From positions 1 to 42,937 of the forward strand of contig JAJQFS010000036.1 in NCBI GenBank assembly GCA_021200995.1: DNA of 42,937 bases, read 5' to 3'. The translations under genes and the position numbers were made by a program. Below, piece by piece: positions 1-9,096 of the stretch (positions within the stretch are counted from its first letter, which is position 1; every line of letters starts with the position of its first letter). The notes beneath the pieces are model-generated. The model had not been told where the DNA came from. It saw nothing but the letters and a program-made list of their open reading frames with translations, and did no database searches. The DNA is from Lachnospiraceae bacterium. GTDB lineage: Bacteria > Bacillota > Clostridia > Lachnospirales > Lachnospiraceae.

Positions 1-31
1 CCTAAATCAAGGCTTTGAGAACATTTTCAGG

Positions 32-208
32 TTAAGCAAGTGTCGAAGACCCGTGGTGCTCCTCCAGAAGCTTATTGATTGGGAATCCTTCCATCAGCGA
101 AGATCCTGCAAAAACAATTTTTCCCTGTGCTGCCGATTTATTCTGCTGTCGGTAGAACTCCACAGTATCGGCCTTCCGTTTCATGCTTGTTTGCTGTCTT
201 TCATCCAT
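32..208 (-). pseudogene. Truncated SGNH/GDSL-family hydrolase, N-terminal fragment
   Basis: A 58-codon reading frame starts at ATG 208 behind a good ribosome site (AAGGAAGG, about 9 nt upstream). The N-terminus is charged and helical and is followed by GKIVFAGSSLMEGFPI at about residues 29-44. This matches block I of SGNH esterases, where the nucleophilic Ser lies in the GSS/GDS motif. After LLEEHH the protein should continue for about 150 residues with the YNRGIGG block. Instead it ends after six more residues, and no other frame upstream to base 1 resumes the family. I infer a truncation or recombination breakpoint near base 45. The gene faces away from the AraC regulator, which may have controlled it. 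Confidence 0.6.
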
Positions 209-314
209 TGTGATTACGCCTTCCTTTGCATTTTTTTACATAGTTGAATTCGGTTTTAGTTGCCATTTACTTGCGATTTAATAAGCTGAATCAATTGACA
301 TATACGATAATTTC

Positions 315-343
315 TTGACATCATTCGGCCAAACTGGTATAGT
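315..343 (+). promoter_or_regulatory. Sigma-A promoter of the AraC regulator gene
   Basis: TTGACA at 315-320 and TATAGT at 338-343 are separated by exactly 17 bp, close to the housekeeping consensus. Transcription would start near 350. This gives an untranslated leader of about 45 nt before the AAGGAG site at 381-386. A second TTGACA at 295-300 has no matching -10. Confidence 0.8.
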
Positions 344-395
344 TAAATATAATGTACCTTTTGCATTTTTCAAAAACGACAAGGAGATGAATGCA

Positions 396-1151
396 ATGAC
401 TACTGACTCTGGAGAAAATTCTTTATCTTACCAGCAACGTCATCACTCCATTGCTCACGAAGAAATACTGAAATCTTATTTTGCCACGCGAAATCCTGCC
501 GCAGTTTTCTATGCCATGTGGATGCTCGATCCGGATATGGCCGGCAAAATGTCTGACGACTTTGGAAAGCAGATTATCTTCTTAGCAGTTTCGAGCATCA
601 CTGTTATCACCCGCTTCTGTATTGAGGGGGGAATGCCGGAGCATCTGGCTTTAGCCATCAGCGATGCTTATTTGCAGAAGCTGGACTATAACATGAGTTT
701 TGAAGAAGTCAAAAAATGGCATTATCAGGCAACTCAAATGTTCTTTAACATGATGCCAGCTCTATCGGACAGTCCGACTAATGCAAGCGAGAAGAAGACA
801 AGTTATTCTAAATCTGTGAGCGCCGCAATTGATTATATTCTAGGCAACATCCATTCTCGCTTATCCCTAGAAAACGTAAGTTCTGCCATTTTTGTCACTC
901 CCGCCCATTTATCCCGTTCTTTCCGAAACGAAACCGGCATTACATTCACCTCTTTTGTAAGGAAATGCAAAATCAACCTGGCAAAGGATATGCTTATAAA
1001 CTCTGATATGTCCTGCACAGAAGTTGCTTATTCACTATCTTATTGCAATCAAAGCCATTTCATAAATGCTTTCAAGAAAGAAACCGGACTCTCTCCGACA
1101 ACTTATGCTCAGCGTATGCGTGAAAGCTTTGAAAACTTAGATAACACTTGA
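396..1151 (+). CDS. AraC-family transcriptional regulator
   Basis: A 251-residue protein whose last ~100 residues form the double helix-turn-helix DNA-binding domain of AraC/XylS regulators. The first helix-turn-helix is around LSLENVSSAIFVTPAHLSRS and the second around CTEVAYSLSYCNQSHFINAF. The classical FKKETGLSPTTYAQR end motif follows. The N-terminal ~150 residues are mostly helical and lack a recognisable cupin, so the effector cannot be named. I chose ATG 396 because AAGGAG (381-386) is 9 nt upstream; the frame is open to 315, but that codon is the -35 box. It is transcribed divergently from the truncated hydrolase, and the transporter operon lies downstream on the other strand. It may control either; this is inferred from position only. 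Confidence 0.85.
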   Translation: MTTDSGENSLSYQQRHHSIAHEEILKSYFATRNPAAVFYAMWMLDPDMAGKMSDDFGKQIIFLAVSSITVITRFCIEGGMPEHLALAISDAYLQKLDYNMSFEEVKKWHYQATQMFFNMMPALSDSPTNASEKKTSYSKSVSAAIDYILGNIHSRLSLENVSSAIFVTPAHLSRSFRNETGITFTSFVRKCKINLAKDMLINSDMSCTEVAYSLSYCNQSHFINAFKKETGLSPTTYAQRMRESFENLDNT

Positions 1152-1233
1152 CTGCAATCCAGTCTCCTCCTCCGCAGTATTCTTGCACCTGCCAATCATA
1201 TTATGATAATATTTTGCCCCATTCTTTTCTTTG

Positions 1234-1270
1234 AAAAGCTGTCCGCATGTCCAATGTTCATACGGGCAGC
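1234..1270 (-). terminator. Probable intrinsic terminator of the transporter/GH3 operon
   Basis: On the minus strand, 20 nt after the stop of the PH-like gene, a 12-bp stem forms with one G-U pair and one mismatch (arms 1259-1270 and 1238-1249). A short TTTT run (1234-1237) follows. The gene arriving from the other strand ends at 1151, so it may serve both directions weakly. Confidence 0.45.
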
Positions 1271-1290
1271 TAAAGTTAGTGGCTTATATT

Positions 1291-1773
1291 TCACAGTTCC
1301 AAATCACCCTCGTTATACAAACAAATCGGCTTTGTCCAGAATTGCTGCACCTGAATAACCAAATCCTTGCTGTAACATATGCCAATCGTGTCCCGTGGCC
1401 ACTCCAAGCACATTTGGAATCTGTCTGTGTCCTGTAGTACTCTGGGGGAGAAGTATAAATATCGAACACCGCATTTTCCATTTTCTTTTCTCTTAATAAC
1501 CTTGGTTCCGACTATGCCTACTTCTTGAACGTCTTCCCATAGTATCGATCTCTCATAACCCAAAAAGCGGTGAAGATGAACGCCTGCAGAGTCCATTGTA
1601 ACTTTTCCACCATAATATATGCCAATCCCCAGATAGAACAATCCAAGGCAAGAAAGAAGTGCAAAGAAAAAAGTGCTTTTGGCTGCAAACGCCATGGCTG
1701 CGAAGACGAAAATTAAAATCGCAACAGCGGAGTAGACAACTTCTTTTAATACATCAATACGATATTGCTTCAT
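1291..1773 (-). CDS. Small membrane protein with PH-like domain, unknown function
   Basis: A 160-residue protein with two predicted membrane helices close together (about residues 10-30 and 37-55). A soluble C-terminal part follows with the pattern YYGGKVTMDSAGVHLHRF...ILWEDVQEVGI. That alternation of strands resembles the bacterial PH-like domains (bPH/YdbT type) found on small membrane proteins. The start at ATG 1773 is supported by GGGAGA 7 nt upstream; the frame also allows TTG at 1788. The gene begins 33 nt after the GH3 gene and is the last gene of the operon. I do not recognise a specific family and give no role. Confidence 0.6.
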   Translation of the reverse strand: MKQYRIDVLKEVVYSAVAILIFVFAAMAFAAKSTFFFALLSCLGLFYLGIGIYYGGKVTMDSAGVHLHRFLGYERSILWEDVQEVGIVGTKVIKRKENGKCGVRYLYFSPRVLQDTDRFQMCLEWPRDTIGICYSKDLVIQVQQFWTKPICLYNEGDLEL

Positions 1774-1806
1774 AAGTACATCTCCCAAAGCAGTTCAATT
1801 GACAGA

Positions 1807-3516
1807 TTATTGGAGCCTGGTATCCCACTTGCCGCAGAACGCATCCACCGGGCTGATGCCCTTAAATTCGCTGCGTCCCATCAGCTTATCTACCAGCGCA
1901 TTCAGATAATCGTCCGTAGAGCAATATGTATTGATAAACGTACGAATCCGAGGCACATCGATCAGGTGATAAGGATTTTCTACGGAAATAAAAATTGTGG
2001 GGATACTATTGATCCAGTGTGGACAATTTGCACCCATAGGCTGCTGCCACTCAATACGAACCGCAGTCTGATTCGACTTGGTTGCCATATTGGCACAGTA
2101 AATAATGAGGTCAAAATTCTCCTCATAATAGCTGTAAGGAGGCACACTGTTCTCGTTATTTGTCGAGGGCTGGAAGATTGTGACTTGGAACCCTTCCTTT
2201 TCAAGCATGGTTTTCAGGTGATTACAAGCACCGACTTCAACAGAGTACAGAAAGCCAGCATCTGCCTCAATGGGGAAGTATAGCACTCTTGGGTATTTTT
2301 TCACAGACAAGGGCAACACGCCTTTTTCCTCCTTGACCAGAGTGATTGCCTTATCTGCGCATTCCCTTGCCCAGGAACGATGTTCTTCCTTACCGACATC
2401 CTGGCGCAATACCTCCAGAGACTTGCGCTCTGTTTTTCGATGCATTCCCAGGGCTGCCTTCAATGCAAGGATTCGCACAAGTGCTTCTTCCAGTCGCTGG
2501 GCTGAGATCTTTCCGCTTTCCACCGCTTCCAGAACAAAACCGAAATCTTCTTCCAGATTCCTCGTAAACAGAATCACATCGGCACCAGCATTGACAGCTC
2601 TGGGCAGTGCTTCCCTGCGTTTCATAGGGATTGTCATGCCAGCCATAGTGGTTGCATCCGTAGTGATCACACCGTTGAAGCCCAAATGTCCACGCAAAAG
2701 CCCAGTACACAGTTCGGGTGAAAGAGTCGCAGGCATAATGTCTTCATCCCGGATATCCGGATTCAGACGCTTCGTCCATGCGGGCTGCATGATCTGTCCA
2801 ACCATCACTGACAGGACGCCAGCTTCTATGCAGGAGCGGTAGATTCGTCCATATGTTTTGTCCCAGTCTTCGCAAGAAAGATCATTCACAGTGGTCACTA
2901 GGTGCTGATCTCGTTCATCTCGACCATCACCGGGGAAGTGTTTCGCTGTTGCTGCTATTCCGCATTTCTGGATCTCCTTGATGTACTCCACGGCACATTT
3001 CTCCACGGTATCTACATTAGATCCGAAAGTTCTGGTATTGGTAATGGGGTTGCGCCAGTTGAAATCCAGATCTGTTATCGGGCAGTATGCCCAGGTGCAG
3101 CCAGCTGCAACGCCTTCTCGTCCACAAATAGTTGCCAACTTACGAGCCATTTCCACATCACCTGTAGCCGCTACTGCCACAGGAGACCCGATAGTTGTTC
3201 CCTCATACAGCACACCGCTGCCACCTTTCTCAAGGTTTGCAGATATAAAGGTAGGGATCTTCGTCTTGAAATCCAAGGTGTTTTTGGCTTTATAAGCTGT
3301 TTCTAAGTCAAAGGTTCGGAAAGTGATTCCACCAGGCTGGATCTTTGCAAAAATATCGTCTAACTCTTCCTCCGTTCCTTCAGTTGCAGTCACGCAGAAA
3401 AGCTGTCCAACTTTCTCGCAAAGAGTCATGGAGCCGATTGTTTCTCTGATCCACCGTACATCCTCCTCATTAAGATAAAATGGGGACAAAGTAACTTTAT
3501 TATAGATATCCATCAT
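1807..3516 (-). CDS. Glycoside hydrolase family 3, beta-N-acetylhexosaminidase-like (NagZ type)
   Basis: A 569-residue enzyme with no signal peptide, so cytosolic. The GH3 barrel carries the NagZ-type loop KHFPGDG (about residues 192-198) followed by D-x-H (Asp203, His205). In this subfamily the Asp-His pair is the general acid/base. The nucleophile region is GVITTDATTMAGM with Asp near 287. A C-terminal alpha/beta sandwich of about 200 residues is present, as in long Firmicute NagZ enzymes. Known members release terminal beta-linked N-acetylglucosamine from muropeptides or glycoconjugates. The start ATG 3516 follows AGGAG by 9 nt. The gene sits 31 nt after the importer ATPase gene, so it probably trims what the transporter brings in. 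Exact specificity is not visible. Confidence 0.85.
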   Translation of the reverse strand: MMDIYNKVTLSPFYLNEEDVRWIRETIGSMTLCEKVGQLFCVTATEGTEEELDDIFAKIQPGGITFRTFDLETAYKAKNTLDFKTKIPTFISANLEKGGSGVLYEGTTIGSPVAVAATGDVEMARKLATICGREGVAAGCTWAYCPITDLDFNWRNPITNTRTFGSNVDTVEKCAVEYIKEIQKCGIAATAKHFPGDGRDERDQHLVTTVNDLSCEDWDKTYGRIYRSCIEAGVLSVMVGQIMQPAWTKRLNPDIRDEDIMPATLSPELCTGLLRGHLGFNGVITTDATTMAGMTIPMKRREALPRAVNAGADVILFTRNLEEDFGFVLEAVESGKISAQRLEEALVRILALKAALGMHRKTERKSLEVLRQDVGKEEHRSWARECADKAITLVKEEKGVLPLSVKKYPRVLYFPIEADAGFLYSVEVGACNHLKTMLEKEGFQVTIFQPSTNNENSVPPYSYYEENFDLIIYCANMATKSNQTAVRIEWQQPMGANCPHWINSIPTIFISVENPYHLIDVPRIRTFINTYCSTDDYLNALVDKLMGRSEFKGISPVDAFCGKWDTRLQ

Positions 3517-3547
3517 CTGCAAATTCTCCTTGATCTTTCAACTTGAT

Positions 3548-4488
3548 TCACTTCAGTTCACGAACTCTGCAGCAACTGACAAAATGATTCGGCTCAATCT
3601 CTTCCAGTGCCTGGGGCTCCCTGCATTTTTCGCACGCATATTTGCATCTAGTAGCAAACCGACAGCCCGGTTGCGGATTAATCGGAGACGTGATCTCACC
3701 TTTCAAGATCTCACGCCTACTGGGATTGTGGATGTCTACAGAGGGAATTGCAGGCAGCAATGCCCTGGTATAGGGATGCAGCGGATTTTCGAACAAATTC
3801 TTGCTCGGACTTTTCTCAACCATCTGACCCAGATACATTACCATGATATCATCAGAGATATGACGGACAACGCTTAAATCATGAGTGATGAACATATACG
3901 CAATGCCCCTCTGCTGCTGAAGTTTCTTCAGCAGATTCAGAACCTGTGCCTGAATAGAAACGTCCAGTGCGCTGACCGGCTCATCGCAAACGATAAACTT
4001 AGGGTTGCGCGTGCTATGCCAACTCGTTGGCGGCGACCACCATCCAACTCGTGAGGATAGGAATTGCTAAGTCTGGAATCCAGACCTACAAGCTGCATGA
4101 TGTCATTCGCTACAACCTGGACCTCCGCTTTCTTGTATTTTTTTGAAACGATCAGTGGTTCCGAGATGATATCCTCAACGGTCATTCTGGGATTCAGGGA
4201 AGAATATGGGTCTTGAAAGACAATCTGCATATTCTCGCGGATTGTGCGAAGCTTTCGTCCCTTGGCAGAGGTAATATCTTCTCCTTCCAGGAATATCTTT
4301 CCATCAGTGCTTCCCTGAAGATGGATAATGGTTCTGCCCAACGTAGACTTACCACAGCCAGATTCGCCCACGACACCCAGGGTTTTTCCTTCCTCGATAG
4401 TAAAAGTCACATCATCCACTGCATGAAGCATTCCATTAGCAGTGGGAAAATATTTTTTGAGATTTTGTACTTCAATAAGGGCTGCCAT
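3548..4488 (-). pseudogene. OppF-type ABC transporter ATPase, frameshifted
   Basis: The first 164 codons encode a normal OppF-like ATPase: Walker A GESGCGKST at about residues 42-50, Q-loop VFQDP, and the signature LDGGRRQR, a variant I associate with Clostridia OppF proteins. After GIARA the frame breaks at about 4006/4007. The family expects about three residues followed by NPKFIVCDEP (Walker B), and exactly that appears in another frame. It runs on through SALDVSIQAQ and the H-loop MFITHDLS to a normal C-terminus with the GCRFATRC cysteine region at 3548. The gap corresponds to roughly 10 missing nucleotides. The start codon overlaps the upstream ATPase stop (TAATG at 4486-4490). It is either a real inactivating deletion or a sequence error. 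Confidence 0.8.
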
Positions 4489-5480
4489 TATTTCTTCCTC
4501 CCCTCAAGAGATTCTTTTATGTGAATACAGCGGCACTGATGACCATCCGGGGTGATTGCCATGCCAATAGGTTCGCAGCGACACTCCTCGGTTGCATATT
4601 CACAGCGTGGGCTGAAGGCACAGCCCTTGGGCAAATTGGCAGGATCAGGGGGCAAGCCCTCGATAGGATGGAGCCACTCTTCATCCACATTCATGTTTGA
4701 CAGAGAGCCAAACAAACCAATGGTATATGGGTGCGAAGGATGATCAAATATCTCCTCTTTGGAACCATACTCCACGATTTTACCAGCATAGATAATGGCT
4801 ACATCATCGCAGGTCTGGGCAACAACGCCCAAATCATGGGTAATCATAATCATAGATGTTTGGAACTTTTCCTTCAAGTCGGCAATCATATCCAGAACCT
4901 GTGCCTGAATGGTAACATCCAGTGCGGTAGTGGGTTCGTCTGCAAGCAAGAGCTGAGGATTACAGGCCAGTGCAATGGCGATGACCACACGCTGCTTCAT
5001 GCCGCCAGAGAACTGATGAGGGTATTCCCTGAAACGGGATTCATCAATACCAACCAGCGCAAGCATTTCTTTTGCACGTTTGTCAGCCTCTTCATCCGTC
5101 ACGTCGTTATGAAGTTTGATGGCCTCCGAAATCTGCTCACCTAGGCGCTTCACTGGATTCAGCGCAGTCATGGGATCCTGGAAAACCATGGATATTTTGT
5201 TTCCGCGGATGCCCTGCATTTCCTTCTCACTCAAGGACAACAGTTCTTGCCCTTCAAAATAGACCTCGCCGCCAACAATTTTGGCAGAGTGGTCAGGCAG
5301 GATGCGCAGAATACTTTTTGCGATAGTGGTTTTACCTGCACCGGTCTCACCGACTAGTCCTAAAGTCTTACCCTTGCCCAGTTCAAACGAAACACCATTG
5401 ACCGCTTCAATGATATCGCCCGCAGATGTGTACTGCACAACGAGATCTTTTACTGAAAGAAAAACTTTTTCGTCACTCAT
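4488..5480 (-). CDS. OppD/DppD-type ABC transporter ATP-binding protein
   Basis: A 330-residue ATPase of a peptide/nickel-type importer. Visible parts are Walker A GETGAGKTT (44-52), the Q-loop VFQDP near 99-103, signature FSGGMKQR (157-164), Walker B LLLADEP (177-183), D-loop SALD-equivalent TALD, and the switch His at about 215. The C-terminal oligopeptide-transporter extension has the usual cysteines (GCAFSPRC...ECRC). It lies 12 nt after the second permease gene and shares one base with the OppF-type gene. In such importers OppD and OppF form the ATPase heterodimer; here only this half is intact. The substrate is not readable from the sequence. Confidence 0.9.
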   Translation of the reverse strand: MSDEKVFLSVKDLVVQYTSAGDIIEAVNGVSFELGKGKTLGLVGETGAGKTTIAKSILRILPDHSAKIVGGEVYFEGQELLSLSEKEMQGIRGNKISMVFQDPMTALNPVKRLGEQISEAIKLHNDVTDEEADKRAKEMLALVGIDESRFREYPHQFSGGMKQRVVIAIALACNPQLLLADEPTTALDVTIQAQVLDMIADLKEKFQTSMIMITHDLGVVAQTCDDVAIIYAGKIVEYGSKEEIFDHPSHPYTIGLFGSLSNMNVDEEWLHPIEGLPPDPANLPKGCAFSPRCEYATEECRCEPIGMAITPDGHQCRCIHIKESLEGRKK

Positions 5481-5492
5481 CTTCTTTCCTCC

Positions 5493-6377
5493 TTAGTCCT
5501 TCAACTTCGGATCCATCGCATCACGCAAGCCGTCACCCAGAATATTCAGTGCAAACACCGTGATCATAATCGCAAGACCAGGGAACAGAACCAGATAGGG
5601 ATAATCCAACATATAAGCACGACCATTGGCGAGCATTGCGCCCCATTCCGGTTCCGGCGCTTGAATTCCCAGGCCGATGAAACTCAGACCCGCTATGGAA
5701 ACTATTGTAGAAGCGGTGCCCATGGTAAAGCTGACCAACATGGGTGCAAATGCATTGGGCACCATATGTTTTAAAGCAATACGAACCTTGCTGCAGTTGA
5801 TAGACTCCGCCGCCTCCAGATACTCCATGTTTCGAATGTTTAGAATGGATGCACGCTGCAAACGAGCCGCGCCCGCAATACCGCCAATAGACATAGCCAA
5901 CACCGTGTTAACAAAACCTGTGCCCAGGGCAGCGGCGACTGCAATCATCAGCACCATGCTGGGTATGGCCTGGATAACGTCAAGGCAACGCATGATGATA
6001 TTATCTACCGTACCACCAAAGTAGCCTGCGACAACGCCCAGGGAAATGCCGCCAATGGCAGTAAGCAGCAGCGCCGCAAAACCGATACCCAGGGAATAGC
6101 GGGTGCCATAAAGCAGGCAACTTAAAATATCACGACCCATGGCATCTGTTCCCAATAGATGGGTGGCGGAAGGCGGAGACAGCAAATTCATATAGTCCAT
6201 ATATGCATAGTCATAAGGAATGATCCACGGGGCAATAATTGCAATAAAGACCTCTGCCAGAAAAATGTACAAGCCCAACATGGCGGTTTTATTCTTGGAG
6301 AGACGACCCATCACAATGCGAAATTGAGTCTCCTTCTTCGCTTTCTTTTTAACTGAGCCAGTATCCTTCACCGACAT
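5493..6377 (-). CDS. DppC/OppC-type ABC transporter permease
   Basis: A 294-residue inner-membrane permease. A charged cytosolic N-terminus precedes the first membrane helix (about residues 35-57). Five further helices follow, with the DppC-type signature LLGTDAMGRDILSCLLYGTR ahead of helix 2. The EAA coupling loop LEAAESINCSKVRIALKHMVPNA carries the motif that contacts the ATPase. The frame opens at ATG 6383, which overlaps the upstream permease stop (ATGA). ATG 6377 is 9 nt from the GGGGG site rather than 3, so I prefer it. It pairs with the DppB-type gene immediately upstream. Confidence 0.88.
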   Translation of the reverse strand: MSVKDTGSVKKKAKKETQFRIVMGRLSKNKTAMLGLYIFLAEVFIAIIAPWIIPYDYAYMDYMNLLSPPSATHLLGTDAMGRDILSCLLYGTRYSLGIGFAALLLTAIGGISLGVVAGYFGGTVDNIIMRCLDVIQAIPSMVLMIAVAAALGTGFVNTVLAMSIGGIAGAARLQRASILNIRNMEYLEAAESINCSKVRIALKHMVPNAFAPMLVSFTMGTASTIVSIAGLSFIGLGIQAPEPEWGAMLANGRAYMLDYPYLVLFPGLAIMITVFALNILGDGLRDAMDPKLKD

Positions 6378-6379
6378 GA

Positions 6380-7327
6380 TCATTTTCCCCCTTTCTTACT
6401 GGTGAACATAGCCTTGATTCTCGGATCAACAAAAGCGTAGATTGCATCCACTATCAAAATACATAGACTAAAAGCGATAGCCAGGAAAATAACGCCGCCT
6501 TGGACCACAGGAAAATCTCGCTGATTGACCGCTGTGATGATATAGGTACCGACACCATTGATTGAAAAGATGGTCTCTATAATCATAGAGCCCCCTAACA
6601 TATGCCCGAAAGAAGTACCTATCACTGTGATGATGGGGATCAGAGCATTGGGTAATGCGTGCTTATAGATCACAGACCGCTCTGGAACGCCCTTTGCGCG
6701 AGCTGTAACGATGTAGTCAGACCGAATGACTTCCAGCATACTGGACCGGGTCTGCCTTGCCTGTGTCGCTATACCGCCAAAGGAACCAGCAATCGTCGGC
6801 AAGATAAAATGAATGAAGGAGCTGTCACCAGAGGCCGGCAGGATCCGCAGCTGAACGCAGAAGAGCACGACAAGCAGCATCGCCAGCCAGAAGCTAGGCA
6901 TTGATACACCAACAAGAGAAAGTATCATACAGGTTCTGTCAATCCAGCTGTTTTGATGAATCGCTGCCGTGATACCCAACGGAATGCCGACGAGAACCGA
7001 GATAAGCATACACATGACTGCCAGAAGCAAAGTCTTGGGAAGTCTTGCCATCAGCTGTTCAACAACAGGTAAACCTGTAATATAGCTTTCACCCATATCG
7101 AAATGGAGGAACACATTCTCCATATATCGGAAAAGCTGTACATAGTAGGGATCATTCAAGCCCATTATTTCCCTTTGGGTTGCCAACTCCTCAGCTGTAG
7201 CGTTAGTACCAAGAATGATCTGTGCAACATCACCAGGGACAAAGTACATAATTGTGAACACAAGGACAGTAACACCAAGAACAATTGGAATCATCCAAAG
7301 GATGCGCTTCGCAATATATCGTTTCAT
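6380..7327 (-). CDS. DppB/OppB-type ABC transporter permease
   Basis: A 315-residue permease of the peptide/opine/nickel type. The N-terminus MKRYIAKRILWMIPIVLGV is the classic DppB start with helix 1. It is followed by an extracytoplasmic loop containing LNDPYYVQLFRYMENVF, and helices from about residue 98 onward. The EAA loop reads VTARAKGVPERSVIYKHALPNAL, and the end DPRIK is typical. ATG 7327 has an AGGAAGGGAAAC ribosome site directly upstream; the open frame extends to 7387 without one. The stop overlaps the first possible start of the next permease gene, so the two are translated together. Confidence 0.9.
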   Translation of the reverse strand: MKRYIAKRILWMIPIVLGVTVLVFTIMYFVPGDVAQIILGTNATAEELATQREIMGLNDPYYVQLFRYMENVFLHFDMGESYITGLPVVEQLMARLPKTLLLAVMCMLISVLVGIPLGITAAIHQNSWIDRTCMILSLVGVSMPSFWLAMLLVVLFCVQLRILPASGDSSFIHFILPTIAGSFGGIATQARQTRSSMLEVIRSDYIVTARAKGVPERSVIYKHALPNALIPIITVIGTSFGHMLGGSMIIETIFSINGVGTYIITAVNQRDFPVVQGGVIFLAIAFSLCILIVDAIYAFVDPRIKAMFTSKKGGK

Positions 7328-7425
7328 TGTTTCCCTTCCTTTCTTTTGAAGATATCTGTGGTAAGCCAGATTTCTCCGGCTTACCACATATTCGTAGATT
7401 TGTAGCAGAGCAAATTTCTCAAAAA

Positions 7426-9024
7426 TTACTTCAGAATGATAGCACCGCTCATAAGTGTTGCCAAGGCATCAAAGGGACAGGATTCAACGGTTTCTGCATT
7501 GTAGAAAGTGAAGGTAACATTGTCATACAAGCCATAGGCATACAGGGTGTCTATCATATAGTAGTGAAGCGCATCCTGATCAGCCTCTGTAGCACCCACG
7601 GTACAGGCAGCTTCAATCAGACTATCAAGTTCCGGATCATACCAACTGGCTGTGGCGCTTCCGTTGAACACGCTGGAGTGCAGTTTGCTCTTGACAATGG
7701 CTGCATTATAGGTGCCGCCGACACAGTTAATCATCAGATCATAGTTCTTACCATCGGCAAAGGATGAGCCATACAGAGCAGAGTCAAATGCATCAATGGT
7801 AACAGTAATGCCGATATCTCTCAAATTGGACTGAATAACCTGTGCGCACTTGCTCCAGGAATCGCTGGATAAAGTCAAAATTGTCAACTCCAGTTCGTCG
7901 GGAGCGTACCCAGCCTCTGCCAACAGCTCGGCCGCCTTGTCAGGATCATAATCATAGTAGTCCTCATCATCCCACTTTTCATTATAGCCAACATGGATGG
8001 AACTGCCAAAATCCTTTTTGACCTGGCCATTGCCTTCAAGAGCTGTCATCACAATGGCTTCGTTGTTAATCGCATAAGCAATTGCCTGACGAAGCTTGAG
8101 ATTATCTGCAGTGGGCTTACCTTCAGAGCCGGAAAAGTACAGCTGGTATCCAATAGGATTCAGGAACGAAACTTCGCCGTACGCAGAATTATCCTGGAAA
8201 CGACTAATGACAGAGGTACTCATCTGAAGCATGACATCTATGGTTCCAGTTTCCAGGGCAACTGACTGCTGAGCAGCTTCCACGATGGGAACAAACTCGA
8301 TTTCCTCAACAATGGCCTCTGCAACAGAAGGAATCAGCGACGCATCGGTTTGCCAGTAACTGTCGACCTTCTTCCAGGAGGCACCGCTGCCGGAGGTATA
8401 AGATACGCATTCATAAGCAGTGGTAGAGATAGGACCATTCTCGAAGCCGTTACTTTCCTCGTATGCCTTCCATGAGAAGACTCTGGTGCCGACCAGCAAG
8501 CCGTCCAGAGAATCCACAAAATTATCTGCAAGGACAACGCTTACGGCATAGTCAGACAGCTTCTCATAGCTTTCAAGGTATCGGGTAATGCTAGTGTAGT
8601 TGGCCTCATATGCATAATCCCAAAAGGCGATGATATCATCAATTGTGATGTTGTTTCCATCACGGTCAACTATGTAATCATACAGTTCAATAGTATAGGT
8701 TTGTTCTGCGGTCTCCGTCCAGCTCTTGGCACAGAAAGGAACAACTTCCTTATTTTCATCATAGGCACCCAGGGTCTCATAGGCCACAGATTTCATTGCC
8801 AGATCTGCATTGCCCCATGAAGGGTTGAAGGGGGCTATGCTGGAACAGGTCTGAGTCACACCAATAGTGACCTTGGTCTTGGAAGTAGTGCCTTCGCTCT
8901 CCGAGGCGCTGCTGCTCGAACTGCTCTCAGAACTGCTGCCACATCCTGTCAGCATCGCCAGGCTGACAGCTCCCAGTCCCATTCCGGAGACTTTCAAAAA
9001 GTCCTTACGCGTAAGTTTTTTCAT
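7426..9024 (-). CDS. Lipoprotein substrate-binding protein of the peptide/oligosaccharide ABC importer (SBP family 5)
   Basis: A 532-residue extracellular lipoprotein. The signal peptide ends in the lipobox LTGC with the lipidated Cys28. A serine-rich tether (about 29-48) leads to the family-5 solute-binding domain. Family features include the domain-I motif SWTETAEQTYTIELYD, the region LKLRQAIAYAINNEAIV, and the periodic YDPDKAAELLAEAGY. Family 5 proteins bind peptides, but also some sugars, nickel chelates and opines, so the ligand is open. It is followed by the two permeases after a 98-nt gap, and preceded by the ceramidase-like hydrolase gene with a hairpin in the gap. RKDFLK near the N-terminus is not a twin-arginine signal. 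Confidence 0.88.
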   Translation of the reverse strand: MKKLTRKDFLKVSGMGLGAVSLAMLTGCGSSSESSSSSSASESEGTTSKTKVTIGVTQTCSSIAPFNPSWGNADLAMKSVAYETLGAYDENKEVVPFCAKSWTETAEQTYTIELYDYIVDRDGNNITIDDIIAFWDYAYEANYTSITRYLESYEKLSDYAVSVVLADNFVDSLDGLLVGTRVFSWKAYEESNGFENGPISTTAYECVSYTSGSGASWKKVDSYWQTDASLIPSVAEAIVEEIEFVPIVEAAQQSVALETGTIDVMLQMSTSVISRFQDNSAYGEVSFLNPIGYQLYFSGSEGKPTADNLKLRQAIAYAINNEAIVMTALEGNGQVKKDFGSSIHVGYNEKWDDEDYYDYDPDKAAELLAEAGYAPDELELTILTLSSDSWSKCAQVIQSNLRDIGITVTIDAFDSALYGSSFADGKNYDLMINCVGGTYNAAIVKSKLHSSVFNGSATASWYDPELDSLIEAACTVGATEADQDALHYYMIDTLYAYGLYDNVTFTFYNAETVESCPFDALATLMSGAIILK

Positions 9025-9056
9025 TCCATTTCCTCTCCTTATTTTTTATTATTATC

Positions 9057-9084
9057 TTTCCGGCAGGTTTGCACTTGCCGGAAA
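9057..9084. repeat. Intercistronic hairpin between hydrolase and binding-protein genes
   Basis: Inverted repeat TTTCCGGCA / TGCCGGAAA (9057-9065 and 9076-9084) with a 10-nt loop, 12 nt after the hydrolase stop. On the minus strand it is followed by an A/T-mixed stretch and a ribosome site, not a T run. It is more likely an mRNA-stabilising or attenuating stem than a full terminator. Such stems can raise the binding-protein message relative to neighbouring genes. Confidence 0.55.
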
Positions 9085-9096
9085 AGCCGGGAGAAA

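Noticed and set aside
315-395. Upstream extension of the AraC reading frame to TTG 315
   Set aside because: TTG 315 is part of the TTGACA -35 box, and the true ribosome site is at 381-386.
4040-4070. Degenerate signature motif LDGGR in the OppF-type ATPase as a sign of decay
   Set aside because: To my knowledge this variant occurs in intact Clostridia OppF proteins; the frameshift is the real lesion.
8930-9024. Twin-arginine signal in the binding protein
   Set aside because: The N-terminus has TRKDFLK rather than RRxFLK, and a clear lipobox LTGC indicates ordinary lipoprotein export.
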